Of a stretch of 64,000 nucleotides of DNA, positions 43,423 to 55,161 are shown in pieces (the stretch's first letter is position 1; each line of letters starts with the position of its first letter). The DNA comes from Euphorbia lathyris (taxonomy: Eukaryota > Streptophyta > Magnoliopsida > Malpighiales > Euphorbiaceae). The notes under the pieces are model-generated. The model saw only the letters and a list, made by a program, of their open reading frames with translations. It did not search any database and was not told the DNA's origin. Where the stretch lies: assembly GCF_963576675.1 (NCBI RefSeq), contig NC_088917.1, positions 77,362,610 through 77,426,609 of the forward strand, given 5' to 3'. Position numbers and translations under genes: made by a program.

Positions 43423-46400
43423 TCACCCGTTATCTGAATTGGAACACGAATTTCCTAATGCCATGGTGGTATTAAGATCTCCAGCCCACTTCTTTTCATC
43501 TTCAAATGCTACTCCTTTTAGTTTTGGTGTCCTTAATCTTCCACAGAAAAGCTTCATTCGGAAGCATTTCTTCACTATTACTTGTTCTAACAATGAGAAA
43601 TGAAAATCGTGATTGCTAGAGCAAAAGCAATTGAGTGCAGGCAAGTCATTAAGCTCCACACGCTTCAAACTACGAAAACTAATCATATGATCATTGGATG
43701 TCCGAAATCCGTCATCCAAAACAATATCCTCCATCGAATAGCATTCTGAAACTCTTAATTCCATCAGATTGACCAAAGTTTTGGCTGTTGATGTTGTTAC
43801 CAAGCTTGTCATAGCGAAACAAGCCGATACATTGAGAGTTGTAAGACATTTAAATGAAGCTGAGGATGGTGCTAAGTTAATCAGGCAACCACAAAATTCA
43901 ACATTCAGAGTCTGAAGACTTTGAAGAACAGGAATGAATCGGAAGCCTTTCTTCAGTATATTCTTCAAACTATCATCAGCTACTAACTCCAAGTGTTTTA
44001 ACCTTAGATTATGCTGTTTCTTTCCGAGTGCTATTTCACCATCGAATGTAAATAACTCGTCCATACAACTCTCTGCAATGACCAGCTTTTCCAAAGAATA
44101 TCGGCTAAGGAAATCAAATAGTAAAGGATTCGATTCCTCTTCTAAACTACGCAGTGTAAGTTTTTCGAGTTTGGAGAATTCAACTGGAAATTCAGCATTC
44201 TGTATTGCCTTGAAGCCTTTATGATCTAATGTCAGTTCCTCCAAATTGCCAATAAACTGAAAAAAAGAAAGTAGAAACAATTTATTTAAGTAAACATTCA
44301 TGGTAAGAGCATTGCAGTGCCTATGAGTTTGTGCATTTTGCTTCCTCTTACCCCATTTATCTCTTTGAAGGGCGGGTGCTTTTTTCGTTTACATTCGCTT
44401 TAGAAAGTGCCTTACGATTTAAAAGCATATTAAATTCATTGTCTAAAACCAATTACATTTAAGTATACCTTTTCAGCCAAAAATGGCAATTGTTGATCTG
44501 GAATATTGTATTCCAATATGAGTTGATCACCACCATATACTTGCAAACATTTTAACAATGTATTTTGTTGGTGGTAAGCTGAGAATTCGGAGCTGAGCGT
44601 CATCACTTGATCACAACCATGTAATTCAAAACGTTTCAACTTTGGGCACCTTAAAGTATAAGATCCATCGTATAAACTCCTCATTTCATTTAAATTCTCA
44701 AGTTGAAGGATGCTTAATTGAGGAAATTTAAAAGAGACACTTTCGTGTTCATCGTCTTTTGCTCTCACAAAGATGACTTCAACACCACAGTTACTTACTT
44801 TGAGGTGTTCAAGTCGGCAAAGACCACAAGCTATAGATTTTGGGAATACAAATTTCAGATCCTTGCAAGAATGAACTTTAGCTGATTTCAAATATCTAAA
44901 AGTTGAAGCTCTGGGTGGATCATTACTCCATATATGCTTCAATGACGGTAGATTCCATATCTCTAAATCTTGTAGGCGAAATGCTTTAACAATTTTTACT
45001 TGTTCAAACCCTTCACATTGATATATCTCTTCAACTCTAGAACAACAACATAGATGAAGTGTCTCTAATCTCTGGAACCTGCTATGGTTATTTGATGGGA
45101 AAATATATAATAGTTTTGAGCAATATTCAACTCTCAATGTTTTTAATTTGGAAAACGAATCATCAGCTCCGAATTGCTCTTGCCATATATATCTGAAGTT
45201 ATTTGTGCGACTAACTTTCATTGTTTCCAGGTTGGAGAAAGTAACCTGCATTTCATTAATGTTTTAATTAGTAATGTATTAAATCAATTCAGACAAACAT
45301 AACTTCTTAAATGCATGAAACGAAAATGCTACTAATTGAATTGTTACAAATATACGCAAAAATGTGTCTACTCACACTATTATTTAACCTCAAAGCAGTT
45401 TTGCAAGTAATAGTGTGTAGCACGAACTATTATTTACGAAATTGCTACGAGTATATGTATATGTGTGGGTGTGTGCTTGTGAGAGACAGAGAGAGGGAGA
45501 GGAGAATATGGGAGAAGCAAAACATGACCATTTCATTGAAGATGCATTCATCACTTCCATTGTGTGGAAATTTGGACACAAAGTTGTCCATTTCACAGCA
45601 TTCTTCTATCTTCAATTCTGTGAGAGACGGAAATTCAATTTGATATCCACGGCCGAACCTTTTCAAATTTGGAAGCTCCTCAAGTGAAAGATAGTTAAGT
45701 TTGGAAAAGATAATCCTATGTATGATCTCTTCTTCTATTTCTTCAAATTCCATGCACTTAATTATCTCTTCCACTAGCTCACAGTTACTAATCTCAAGTG
45801 TTACAAGTTGCATAAGACATTTCGCTATTGAAGTTGTAAAGACATACTTCAAACCTTTGCACTCATGTAACTCCAAGGTTGTTAAATTAGGGAAACAAAC
45901 CCGCCCGCCAATACCTCGCTCTCTTTTGCTGCAAAATCCTGTGATATGTGGCAGATTCTTCAACTTAAGGGAGCACAAGTGAGGGAGATCTATCACTTGT
46001 TCATTATGGAAATGGTCATCTTCCATGCTATCAAAGGAATACATTTCCATTTCTTGAGGCTGCACCAAACATTTCGCAGATAAATGATAATATAGCGGAA
46101 GCCATTTAATTTAGTATAGCATAATATGCTAAAAATTAACAGGCTTGATTTCTTCCATTGCATTACATAAGTATAAGGAGTAAAATAAAACCATTACTAC
46201 ATATTTCGGCTTTATAACTATTCAAAGTTCTATAGCAAATTCTAAATTCTGCTACTAACATGCTGTTTTTATTGATTTTTTCGCTATATGTGAGGTTTTT
46301 ATTGTTTTTCATTAATATTAAAGAGCTATTAAGTGGGCTTAAATTTAAGACAAAATTGAATAAATAAGACTAAATTACTCTTATTTTCGAAAGATCCAAA

Positions 46401-49400
46401 ATTGTTTAATCCACAAATTTAAATTTAATTAGTTCTAAACAATGGATTTAATCCACTTTCTAAATCTCAAGACACTATCTAAATCCCATGATATGAATAA
46501 AATTGAAAAGAGTTAAAAATAAAATTGCATTGGAAGTCTAAAAACGTCAAATATAGTGGAATTAAGAGTACCTGTTTTACCCGTTGTTGAAATGCAATAT
46601 CCTGTTGAGGAGAACTAATAAAAGAAGAGGTGCCTTCTGAGTTCTTATCTTTTGCCTCTACAATAACCACTTCCAGGTTACAGTTAAGTATCTCCAGATG
46701 CTCAAGTTCCAGAAGGCGATGAGCTATGAATATTGGGAACACATATTTCAATGAGGGTAGATTCAGTATCTGCAATTCCCGAAGGGCGAATGCTTGCACA
46801 ATATTTCTTGCTTCAAAATCGGTTTCTTGATATTGGAATATCTCTTCAACCGTATCACAATTAGATAGATAAAACGTCTCTAATTTTTGGAATCTTCTGA
46901 TGATATTTGAGGGAAAAACAACTGACAGATTCGAGCAATGTGCAATACTCAATGATTTTAATTTGAGAAATGAATCATCAACTATGAATTGCTCGTCCCA
47001 TAAATATGTGAATGTATTCATGTTCCTCACAATCATGATCTCCAGGTTGGAAAAAGTAACCTGAAATCAAGTTAGTGTTCCACTTAGTAAGGCAGTAATT
47101 TTGGTACAGTGATTGCTTATTTAATTGAGCGGCCTAAAAGATGAACAACATCTATAAGGTATCGAACCAACTTGCTACATTTAATGAAAAACAAAATGTA
47201 TATAGAAAAATGAAGAAGCAAAATATTACCATTTCATTGAAGAGGTATCCATCACTCTCATCGACTGAAAATTTGGGCACAAAGTTGTTCATTGAAGGAC
47301 ATTTTTGAATGGTTAATTCTCTGAGTGAGAAAAACTCAATTGGATAACAGCCAAACCTTTTCATGCTTTGAAGTCCAAAAAGTGAAAGATAATTCAGGTT
47401 AGCTAATACAATCTTATTGATGCTCCCTAGATCTTCTTCTATTTCTATAATTTCTTTGTTCTGCATTATCTCCTCCAATAATTCACAATCTTCTACACGC
47501 AGGTCTTGGAGTAGCTCAACACATTCCGCCATTGAAGCTGTAAATAAATACCTTAAACTCTTGCATTTTTCTACCACCAAGCTTGTTAAATTAGGGAATG
47601 AAACCTGCAAATCAGATATTCCTTTTTTAAGATTTAAAAAAAAAAATTAAGGCAAATAAAAACATTCAATTTGACTGTAACAGAAAACACACCATGTCAT
47701 CGAAAAGCAGTTTCATTTGGCCAGTTCCATCTCTTTTGCAAAAGCCTCTAAGATATGGTAGATTCTTCAGCTTCAAGGATGTCAATTGAGTGAACTCAAT
47801 TACTTGGTTATTGTGATGTTCACTCCCTTCACTAATTACTGCTTCCATGTTTTCACAAGATGCCACTTCGATTTCTTGAAGCTGTGGCAAACATCTAGCA
47901 GATGAAAATGAGAAGAGAATCTTCAGTTTATTACATTCAGTAACATTTAAAATTAGCAGTTTCCCAAAAGACAACGACTCCAAGCTGTTTAAATTCTTCA
48001 AAGACAATGACTCCAACACTGGAAATGCATGACAGAAAGCTTGCATTGTCGATTTGATCAAATGTTGAATGGCATAATCATTTCGAATGTCCAGACGCTT
48101 CAATCGGGGAAAGCCTTTCCCATCTAGATATAATACAATCTTTTCCCTTGCTTCAAATAAATGAAGACCTTCATCTTTCCAATCATAAAGCTTCTCCAAG
48201 GTGTTCAAATTATAAAAATACAGCGATTCCAAAACTTGAAAGCCATGGTGAGTACTCAACGCAATCAAATTGATCATATGTTGAATACAGTAATCATATT
48301 GAATGTGCAAATGCTTCAATTCTGGAAAACCCTCATAGAATACACTCTTGATCCCCCTCACTTTATCTATATATAGATCTTCACTCCCTCTCAACAACTC
48401 TTTAATCCCACCCTCCAAATGAATATCTGCTTCTAGCTTTAGCTTTAATGTCCGTGATGTTTCATATTTTCCACCCCAATTCCATTTATCACCTATGGAT
48501 ATTTTATAATTTCGCAATCCATAGAAGAATCCGCAGCCTTTTAGTATCAATTTAGGATTTACAATTTGTATTTCCAAATTTGATAGGTGGGACAAATTTT
48601 GTAACTCTACAAGCCTCACATTGCCTACGGTATCCCATCCAACAAAACTGTTAAGCATGTACAGCTCCTCTAGTAGGAGCAGCTTTGATATGACATCTGC
48701 AGGAATTACTTTGAGATCACAACAATTTCTCAAATCTAAGAGCTTCAGTTGAGTGAGTCCCTCTATTTCTCTAGGCAATTCAATAATCTTTGAATCTGCA
48801 AAACTAAGAAACTTTAGTTGCTTCAACTCTCTAATGACACCTACATCATTCAATTGGCATCTGTTCAAACACAATGATTGAAGACTTGTGAGGAAACCAA
48901 GTGATGAAGGCAATCGGGGCGAAAAACTTATGCCTGTAATAGTCACAACCTTTAGTCTAGTAGACTCTGCAAAAAATAAATCAGGGATTTCTAGACAAAA
49001 GTTTTCAGAAGATAGTATAAACAATTCTACCATTGGACAATCCAGGCTTGCAGAAATCTCATGGACATCACAGTATTGAAGAGAAATTCTAGTGCAATGG
49101 CGGGTTGGCCAATCCCTCAATCTGACTTCACTACCTCCAAAAGCATGTTGTAATTTGGATGCAATTGAGATAGCAGCTTCAAGAACCACATCCTGCATCA
49201 TCACAAATCCATCAATGCGGCTATTCATCAATAGGTTGTCAGCTTTCAGTTTATCAATCAAGGCAAATAATCTATTCCTTGCTTCTTCAATGGTATGAAT
49301 ATCCTGAAATAAACCCAAACCCATACTGTAAATCAACAAGCGCTGGATGGGAATATCAGATTGTGCAAACAAGGCACAGAGCAAGAACAATGCCTTTTCA

Positions 49401-50548
49401 TCCTCTCCTGCAAGATTATTGAATATTGACTCAACAACTTTGTGTATATCATTCCCAAAAACAGATAGTCGATTTAGCATATCATTCCATGCATTGGACT
49501 CTTCATCCCACGACTCCTTATTTTCCAGCTCTTTAGCAACTATCTGAACCAAAAGAGGCAACCCTCCACAATTTTTGGTTATTTCAATTGCTATACTTTG
49601 TAAATTTGGGTCTTTAGCCTTGGCCGCATTTGTTTGAAACAAATTCCAAGCCTCCTCTTCTTCCAGAACATTGATTGAGGATTCCTTTTGTGTTCCCATC
49701 TCACAAGATAAAACATCCTTGCTCCTTGAGCTTATCAATACTTTGTAACCTGAGCATTCATCCCCATAAGGAATTCCTGTAGCTTTCAAGTCAAGTTTTT
49801 CCGAAAGACCATCAAGAATGATGAGTTTCTTCAATCTCTGATACACTTGACTTGCTCTATCACGAACATCCTCCATGCATAGTTTGAGGCTGAAGAAATC
49901 TGCAATCTCTGCTTGAATTCTTCTCAAACTTGGCCTCTGAGAGACGGAAACCATTAACCCAAACTGGAACAGCTTCTCTTGTATGGCTTTTCCTCGGACC
50001 TCCTCAAGTAGTGTGGTTTTACCAACTCCTCCAATACCATACACCCCAATGATATTGAGAGTAGGATCTCTCAAAGCATCCATGATTTGGTTCAACATCG
50101 ACACCCTTGAAGGCATGGCTTCGCAGCTGTACAGAGAAGGCTCAACTAACTGCTGCAGAGAAGGCATGAAGGAAACTGAATCTAATCCTTGTTCATTCCG
50201 AAGATTATCAATCACCAAAGCTTTCTTTTCAGCGTTCTTACTCAGCTGATAGAGAGACTTCAAATTCGGGCATAATATGTTCTTGGCTTCTTCATTCAGT
50301 TCCGCAGCCTCTCCAATAGTTTTATCGGCACTGCTAAGCCACTCGGTAACATTCCCATAGATCACTTCCCCGTTTCTATTAGCTTCATCAGCAGACTGCT
50401 GCAACCTGTCTTTCTTGTCCTTCAACTGCTCAACCCCATCCTGGAGAGTTTGAACGTTTCTACCCAACTTGAAAGCATAGGTAATGTGTCGTTTGATAGG
50501 GATAACAACGTATTGTTTGATGGGATCTGTAATTAATTCCAAAACCAT
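43423..50548 (-). CDS. NLR-B: CC-NB-LRR disease resistance protein
   Basis: RPS2/At4g27190-like receptor. Exons: 50548-47693, 47604-47230 (E2), 47060-46572 (short E5-type), 46059-45529 (chimeric), 45245-44469 (E5), 44256-43423 (E6, ending in TGA). All junctions are phase 0 with GT-AG borders, giving about 1950 residues. Domains: coiled coil 1-120, P-loop GIGGVGKTT 171-179, kinase-2 LIILDGLSE 242-250 (usual LDDLW altered), RNBS-B VLISSRS, GLPL 329-332, MQD 451-453 in place of MHD, then LRRs to the end. Exon 1 carries a tandem duplication of an LRR block (copies near 48195-48345 and 47985-48135). Expected to sense pathogen effectors or guarded proteins; the altered motifs leave its nucleotide switch uncertain. 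The exons contain no stops or frameshifts. Confidence 0.88.
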
Positions 50549-51195
50549 TTTGACTAACGCCGCAAAGACAAATTTAGGTCAAAGACAGCTAATTACAATA
50601 CAGAGAGTGAAGAGAAAGTAAGAGATAGGAAAAATGGTGAATGAGAAACGTCTAAGCAGAAGAATTTAAGATAACAGAAACGGAAAGGGACTAGTAGCGT
50701 TGATAGATACAAACCGTTCAAATGGAAAGAGTGGAGAATTTGTGGAGAAGAAAGAGCATGATAGACACATAATGAAAAGAGCAAGTAACTATGGAGATGG
50801 CGTATGAGGGTGTGTTTGATTCCGCTGCTGCTGTTGAAGTCTCCACGAGTGGAGCTATATGTAAGCCCTCTCTGGCAAAAAATCTATGGAGATGTTTAAC
50901 ACAGAAATGGTGGAAAAAATCAACATCCGCAAGTAGAAAAAATGGAAATTGAAGAAAGTGAAAGTGAAGAGGGGGTAGGAAATGGCAATGGAGAATGAAG
51001 GAAGAATTGAAGAAAAATTGTGCATAGAGACAATTAAAATGAAGGGATAAGTTAAGTTTGAGAATCCATAATTTCTTTCAAAAGTTCAATCTTTTTTAAA
51101 GGCTTGTTCATTATTGAAAATCGCACATAATTTATTCAAGTTAAGTTTGAGAATCCATCTTTATTAGTTTGAATCAAACCCATTACATTGGTTAT

Positions 51196-51262
51196 AGGGG
51201 TTACTCACTAGTGATTCAACTTCCATTGGGTTTCCCACAACAAAGCATATCTAAATTCAGAA
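51196..51262 (-). promoter_or_regulatory. upstream block shared with NLR-A
   Basis: GGTTTCCCACAACAAAGCAT with neighbouring GGTTACTCACTAGTGATTC and AAATTCAG parallels 28650-28722 upstream of NLR-A. A third, weaker version (GGATTTCTCACATTATTTCA, then ATTCAGATTCAG) is at 51601-51660. It lies about 650 bp upstream of the NLR-B start, against about 230-300 bp in NLR-A. Confidence 0.45.
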
Positions 51263-51757
51263 GAACACAAAATGAAGACAATATATAAAAATAACCATAT
51301 CATTGTCGTTTAAGAGTATTTTACTTCTAACACCTTAAATAGTATAATTAAAGATCTAATATTAGCAAGTTAAACAAATTCAGACTTTAGTAAAAAAATC
51401 CTCTAGGCATTTATCAATCTCACTATTTCAAATGCATCATGCTATCACTTATCATCAGTAAAAACATATATATATATACGTCTTATTGCACTGTATTGAT
51501 CCTATCTTATTCAAATTATTATGACGTGTGAAAATATATATATTCTATCAAACTTAAAAAAATTCAACGCCAAACCTATCTAATTTTAAATATAGAAGTT
51601 AGTGGGTAATGACTCAGCTTTCATTTGGATTTCTCACATTATTTCATATTCAGATTCAGCACTGCCTCGTTTTATGTCCACAAACAGCCAGACCAGTCAA
51701 ACTAAATATTGTTATTTATAATTACAAGATTAAAATATAAAAAACACATAAAATTAT

Positions 51758-52212
51758 AGGCTTAATACATATTTACACCCTTAAACTTGGTAAGTCTTAC
51801 CTATTTACACCTTAAACTTTTTAAATAACCTATCACACACTTATATTTGGAATTAAAAACCTATCACATACCTATAGTTGGTTTTAAAAGGCTACCACAC
51901 ACCTAAAGTTGGCTTATTCGGACCTCTTGCACATAAAATCGTTGATATGTCATCTTCGACAGACGAGGTCGTTGTCCGTGCTATAGAAAAAAAAAAGCGT
52001 ATTAGTTCGTCCTGTATTACATCTCATATATCAAAGATGACAAATCAACAATTTTGTGTGCAGGAGGTTCGAATGAGCCAACTTTAGGTGTGTGATAGGT
52101 TTTTAATATCAACTATAAATGTGTGATAGGTTTTAAAGCCAACTATAAGTGTGTGATAGGTTATTTAAAAAGTTTAGGATGTTAATAGACAAAACTTGCC
52201 AAGTTTAAGGAT
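51758..52212. mobile_element. MITE with long inverted repeats
   Basis: Left GGCTTAATACATATTTACAC and the following CCCTTAAACTTGG are inverted at the right as CCAAGTTTAAGGATC...GCATTAAGCC. Inside each arm is a tandem of about 30-bp units (CCTATCACACACTTATATTT and variants; GTGTGTGATAGG on the right). Flanks AAAATTATA / AAAACTACA fit a worn 9-bp duplication, suggesting a Mutator-type MITE. Confidence 0.7.
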
Positions 52213-52840
52213 CTAAAGATGCATTAAGCCAAAACTACATGTGACATGCTATTTTCACATTTGCCAATATAAATAGCCATACCATGTACTCGTATCGATA
52301 CATATGCATGTGATCTCTGTTTCAATAGCATACATGAAACAATATAATTATTAAAATATAAAAAATACATAAAACTATACACCAAAAAGACAACTTTTTA
52401 TAGTAACATATCAATTTCAGGTTTAATTTTCTACTCAATGAAATAGGCAAGAACCAAACACAATACCATGATTATTTGGAGCAGAAGTTCAGACACAAAA
52501 AAATCAACTAAATAGTGAAATAGTGACATGAATACTTGACTTTTAAGTAAGATATGATGACAACAAAAAAACAAAAATTATATTTATTATTTACTTTACG
52601 TGACAACAAAAATATATATTTACTTTTTTTAGATGTCAAGTGACAAACACATGGTTGCCACATGACATGACTGTCAGGTTTTATATAGAAGAGTTCTTTC
52701 AGCATGGTTGTCACATCACTATTCTAGTGGTTTTTTCTATTTAAATTGGTTGAAATGACTTTATTGAAACAGAATGAAATTCAGTGACCTTTTTTAAACT
52801 AAACCCAAACTTCAATTTACCCCCTTTTCCGGGGGCTCTT
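52213..52840. other. AT-rich spacer
   Basis: No gene or repeat recognised apart from short A/T runs. Confidence 0.4.
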
Positions 52841-52842
52841 AC

Positions 52843-52934
52843 CTATGTCCAGCTGATGCAATTGGCGATATATGATGTCCATAGTTGTCATAAGCCTCTA
52901 GCAATTCAGCAACAACATCGTCAAGCTCCTTTTT
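52843..52934 (-). CDS. exon-like segment of an unidentified gene
   Basis: Acceptor TTCCAG and donor ATAG/GTAAGA bound a frame reading KKELDDVVAELLEAYDNYGH HISPIASAGHR. Together with 54219-54391 (donor ACT/GTAAGT), whose last frame reads NSNLASIFSSENLSLLT, it joins in phase 0. I do not recognise the family and found no further exons to the left, so it may be a truncated gene. Confidence 0.4.
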
Positions 52935-54218
52935 CTGGAATGATTAAGGTATCAATGAGGTGAAGATGCAAAAAATAAGAATTCCATCCTCTTCAAAAGT
53001 AAATAGTAAAATGAAAGCAAATACAAGCATCTAAAAACACAAGTGCTACATCGCATTTGTAATTTTCTGAAGGATAGCTACAAACAAAAATTAACAATTG
53101 AAAAAAAAAAAAAAGAGGCAAATGAAGGCCCAAAAGCAAGAAAGAAAGTTAATCATATACAACATCAATGAATTTTACTTTGTTAATTCAAATAACCTAA
53201 AACTAGATGTCCTAGCTCAAATAACCTAAAACTTTGTTAATTCAAATCTTACATAAAAGGAAAATCTACATTTCCATATTCATTATCTTTCTCCAAATCA
53301 ACTGCATTTTCCTTCATCATATTCAGAGCCTTCCAAATTTCTTGAAACAGAATTCAAATTTGATTCTTTGTGGGACACAAGTAGTACCACACATACAAAC
53401 TTGCATTAGTTGGCCAAAATTCAGAATTGCATAACCATTTAGTACTTCCTTTAAGTAATTCCTTTTTTCCACTCTTCCTCCTAGAAGCTAAAAGTATTTC
53501 TCATATTCTGAAACTTACCTCAGCTATAGTAAGAGAGATTTATGCACCATTTAGTTAGAATAGTTTGAGGAACATTACTGTTTTTAAGCCAGAAAAGTTT
53601 TAGTTACCAAAAACAGAAAAGCCCTTTCAGTATGCCCAGTAAAACAATAAAGTTCAACTACCAGATAACCAACAAAAATCATTTGCTCAACATTCAGACA
53701 CTTAAGTACATAATTATGGTTAGGTTTTGTATAAAATGACATAATTTAGTTTTCTGGTGCCAATAATGAAAGCAAAAGCAAGCTACAAACTGATAGTTTC
53801 TTGTTTAACATTGAAAACTTGTAACTGTAAAAGAAACAACTATGTACAATACAAATTTCAAAGGATGTCAAAGTAGTATTGATATCCATTAGGAAAGTTT
53901 TCCCCATCAGAACACATTGGGAAGCTTTAAGTACTTGTGGATCAACTACTCTTTTCAGAAGAATAAACCTATCTCTTACAAAAGCAACATTTCACCCTTC
54001 CTGTGAATGCTCACAACAAAACAGATAACATTTAAAAAAAACAGATAACATTTAAATTGAAGCTCGGAATTCGAAATTGAGCACAACTATTCATAAAAAG
54101 TTTTATAATTATGCATATATTAGGATTTAGAGAGAAGATTATGCGATTAACATCTTTATTCTTTGAATTTTGAACTCGACAAAAAGTAATTAATTAGAGG
54201 GAGATTGTTGCGACTTAC

Positions 54219-54391
54219 AGTGAGGAGAGATAGGTTTTCGCTGGAGAAAATTGAGGCCAAGTTTGAATTCTTCCGGCAGCAGCCAATGTAGATGCCTGTA
54301 GGTTGAGATTGTTCATTGAAGTACAATCTGTGACTAGGAATAAGATACTATTGATTTTGGAGGGAGTTTTGAGGAGTGAATTACTATACAT
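54219..54391 (-). CDS. possible upstream exon of the 52843-52934 gene
   Basis: Ends at a strong donor (CACT/GTAAGTCG). Two frames are open: one starting at ATG 54391 (MYSNSLLKTPSKINSILF), which looks like a plastid-type leader but leaves the wrong phase, and one reading IGCCRKNSNLASIFSSENLS, which joins the next exon in phase 0 but lacks an ATG. The true start is unresolved. Confidence 0.3.
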
Positions 54392-54629
54392 AGCCACACT
54401 TTCACACCCCTGGCCCCATGAATATATCGAAATAACCTTTGCCTAATTTTTCAAAAATCCCAAAACCTCTCCAACATCCTAAACATTATTCGATCAAATC
54501 GGGACTAATTTCTCAACCAAAGCATGAATCGTGAGAGGCACCGTAAAGGCAAAGCACTAATGGTACTATTTACATGTTTTTTTGTCCATTTGTGCTTCGT
54601 TTTTTAATCTTTGAGGAACTTGGAGAAAA

Positions 54630-54760
54630 TGGCGGAATAGGGGTCGGGCGTATGAAGTGATGTTCATACGCCCCACCATAGGTGCGGACATGAAGCTATC
54701 GCGCCCACACGGTGGCTATCACGTCCACACCATGGGTGCCCGCACCCTATTTGGGTCTTT
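54630..54760. repeat. hairpin-rich GC patch left of the PMD unit
   Basis: CGTATGAAGTGATGTTCATACG is a perfect-arm stem-loop. It is followed by related CTATCGCGCCCACACGGTGG and CTATCACGTCCACACCATGG units. A similar design is present at 57610-57760 on the other side of the PMD coding unit. Confidence 0.5.
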
Positions 54761-54769
54761 TTTTATTTT

Positions 54770-55161
54770 TTTAAATAAATTTAATTTAATTTAATTGTTT
54801 GTTATTTATTTACATTAATTTGATTATAATTTATATGTTATAATTGTCATTTTAATAATTGTTAATTTAATTTTTATGTAGGTAAATTTTATTTGTTTAA
54901 TTACAGTTAATTTTAGTTTTTGTAAATTTTATTTTGTTTAAATTTTTTATGTTGTATATGGCAGTATAATGTTAATTATACGTAAATTTGGTTGTTGTAA
55001 ATTACATTTTTGTTTGATTTACAACAACGTTAAATTTTTATGTTGTAAATTATATTCCTTTTTAATTTAATTTTAGTTAAATTTTTATGTTGTAAATTGT
55101 ATAGGTAAATTTAGTTGTTGTAAATTATATTTGTTTTTAATTTAATTTTGTTTAAATTTTT
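54770..55161. other. very AT-rich leader of the PMD unit
   Basis: Repeated TTTAATTTAATT/TTGTAAATTATATT blocks without coding; probably the 5' leader or first intron of the following unit. Confidence 0.4.

Noticed and set aside
51205..51220. CACTAGTG near 51208 as the missing CACTA left end
   Set aside because: It is not followed by the GGAAAA of the terminal repeat and lies within the block shared by the NLR promoters.
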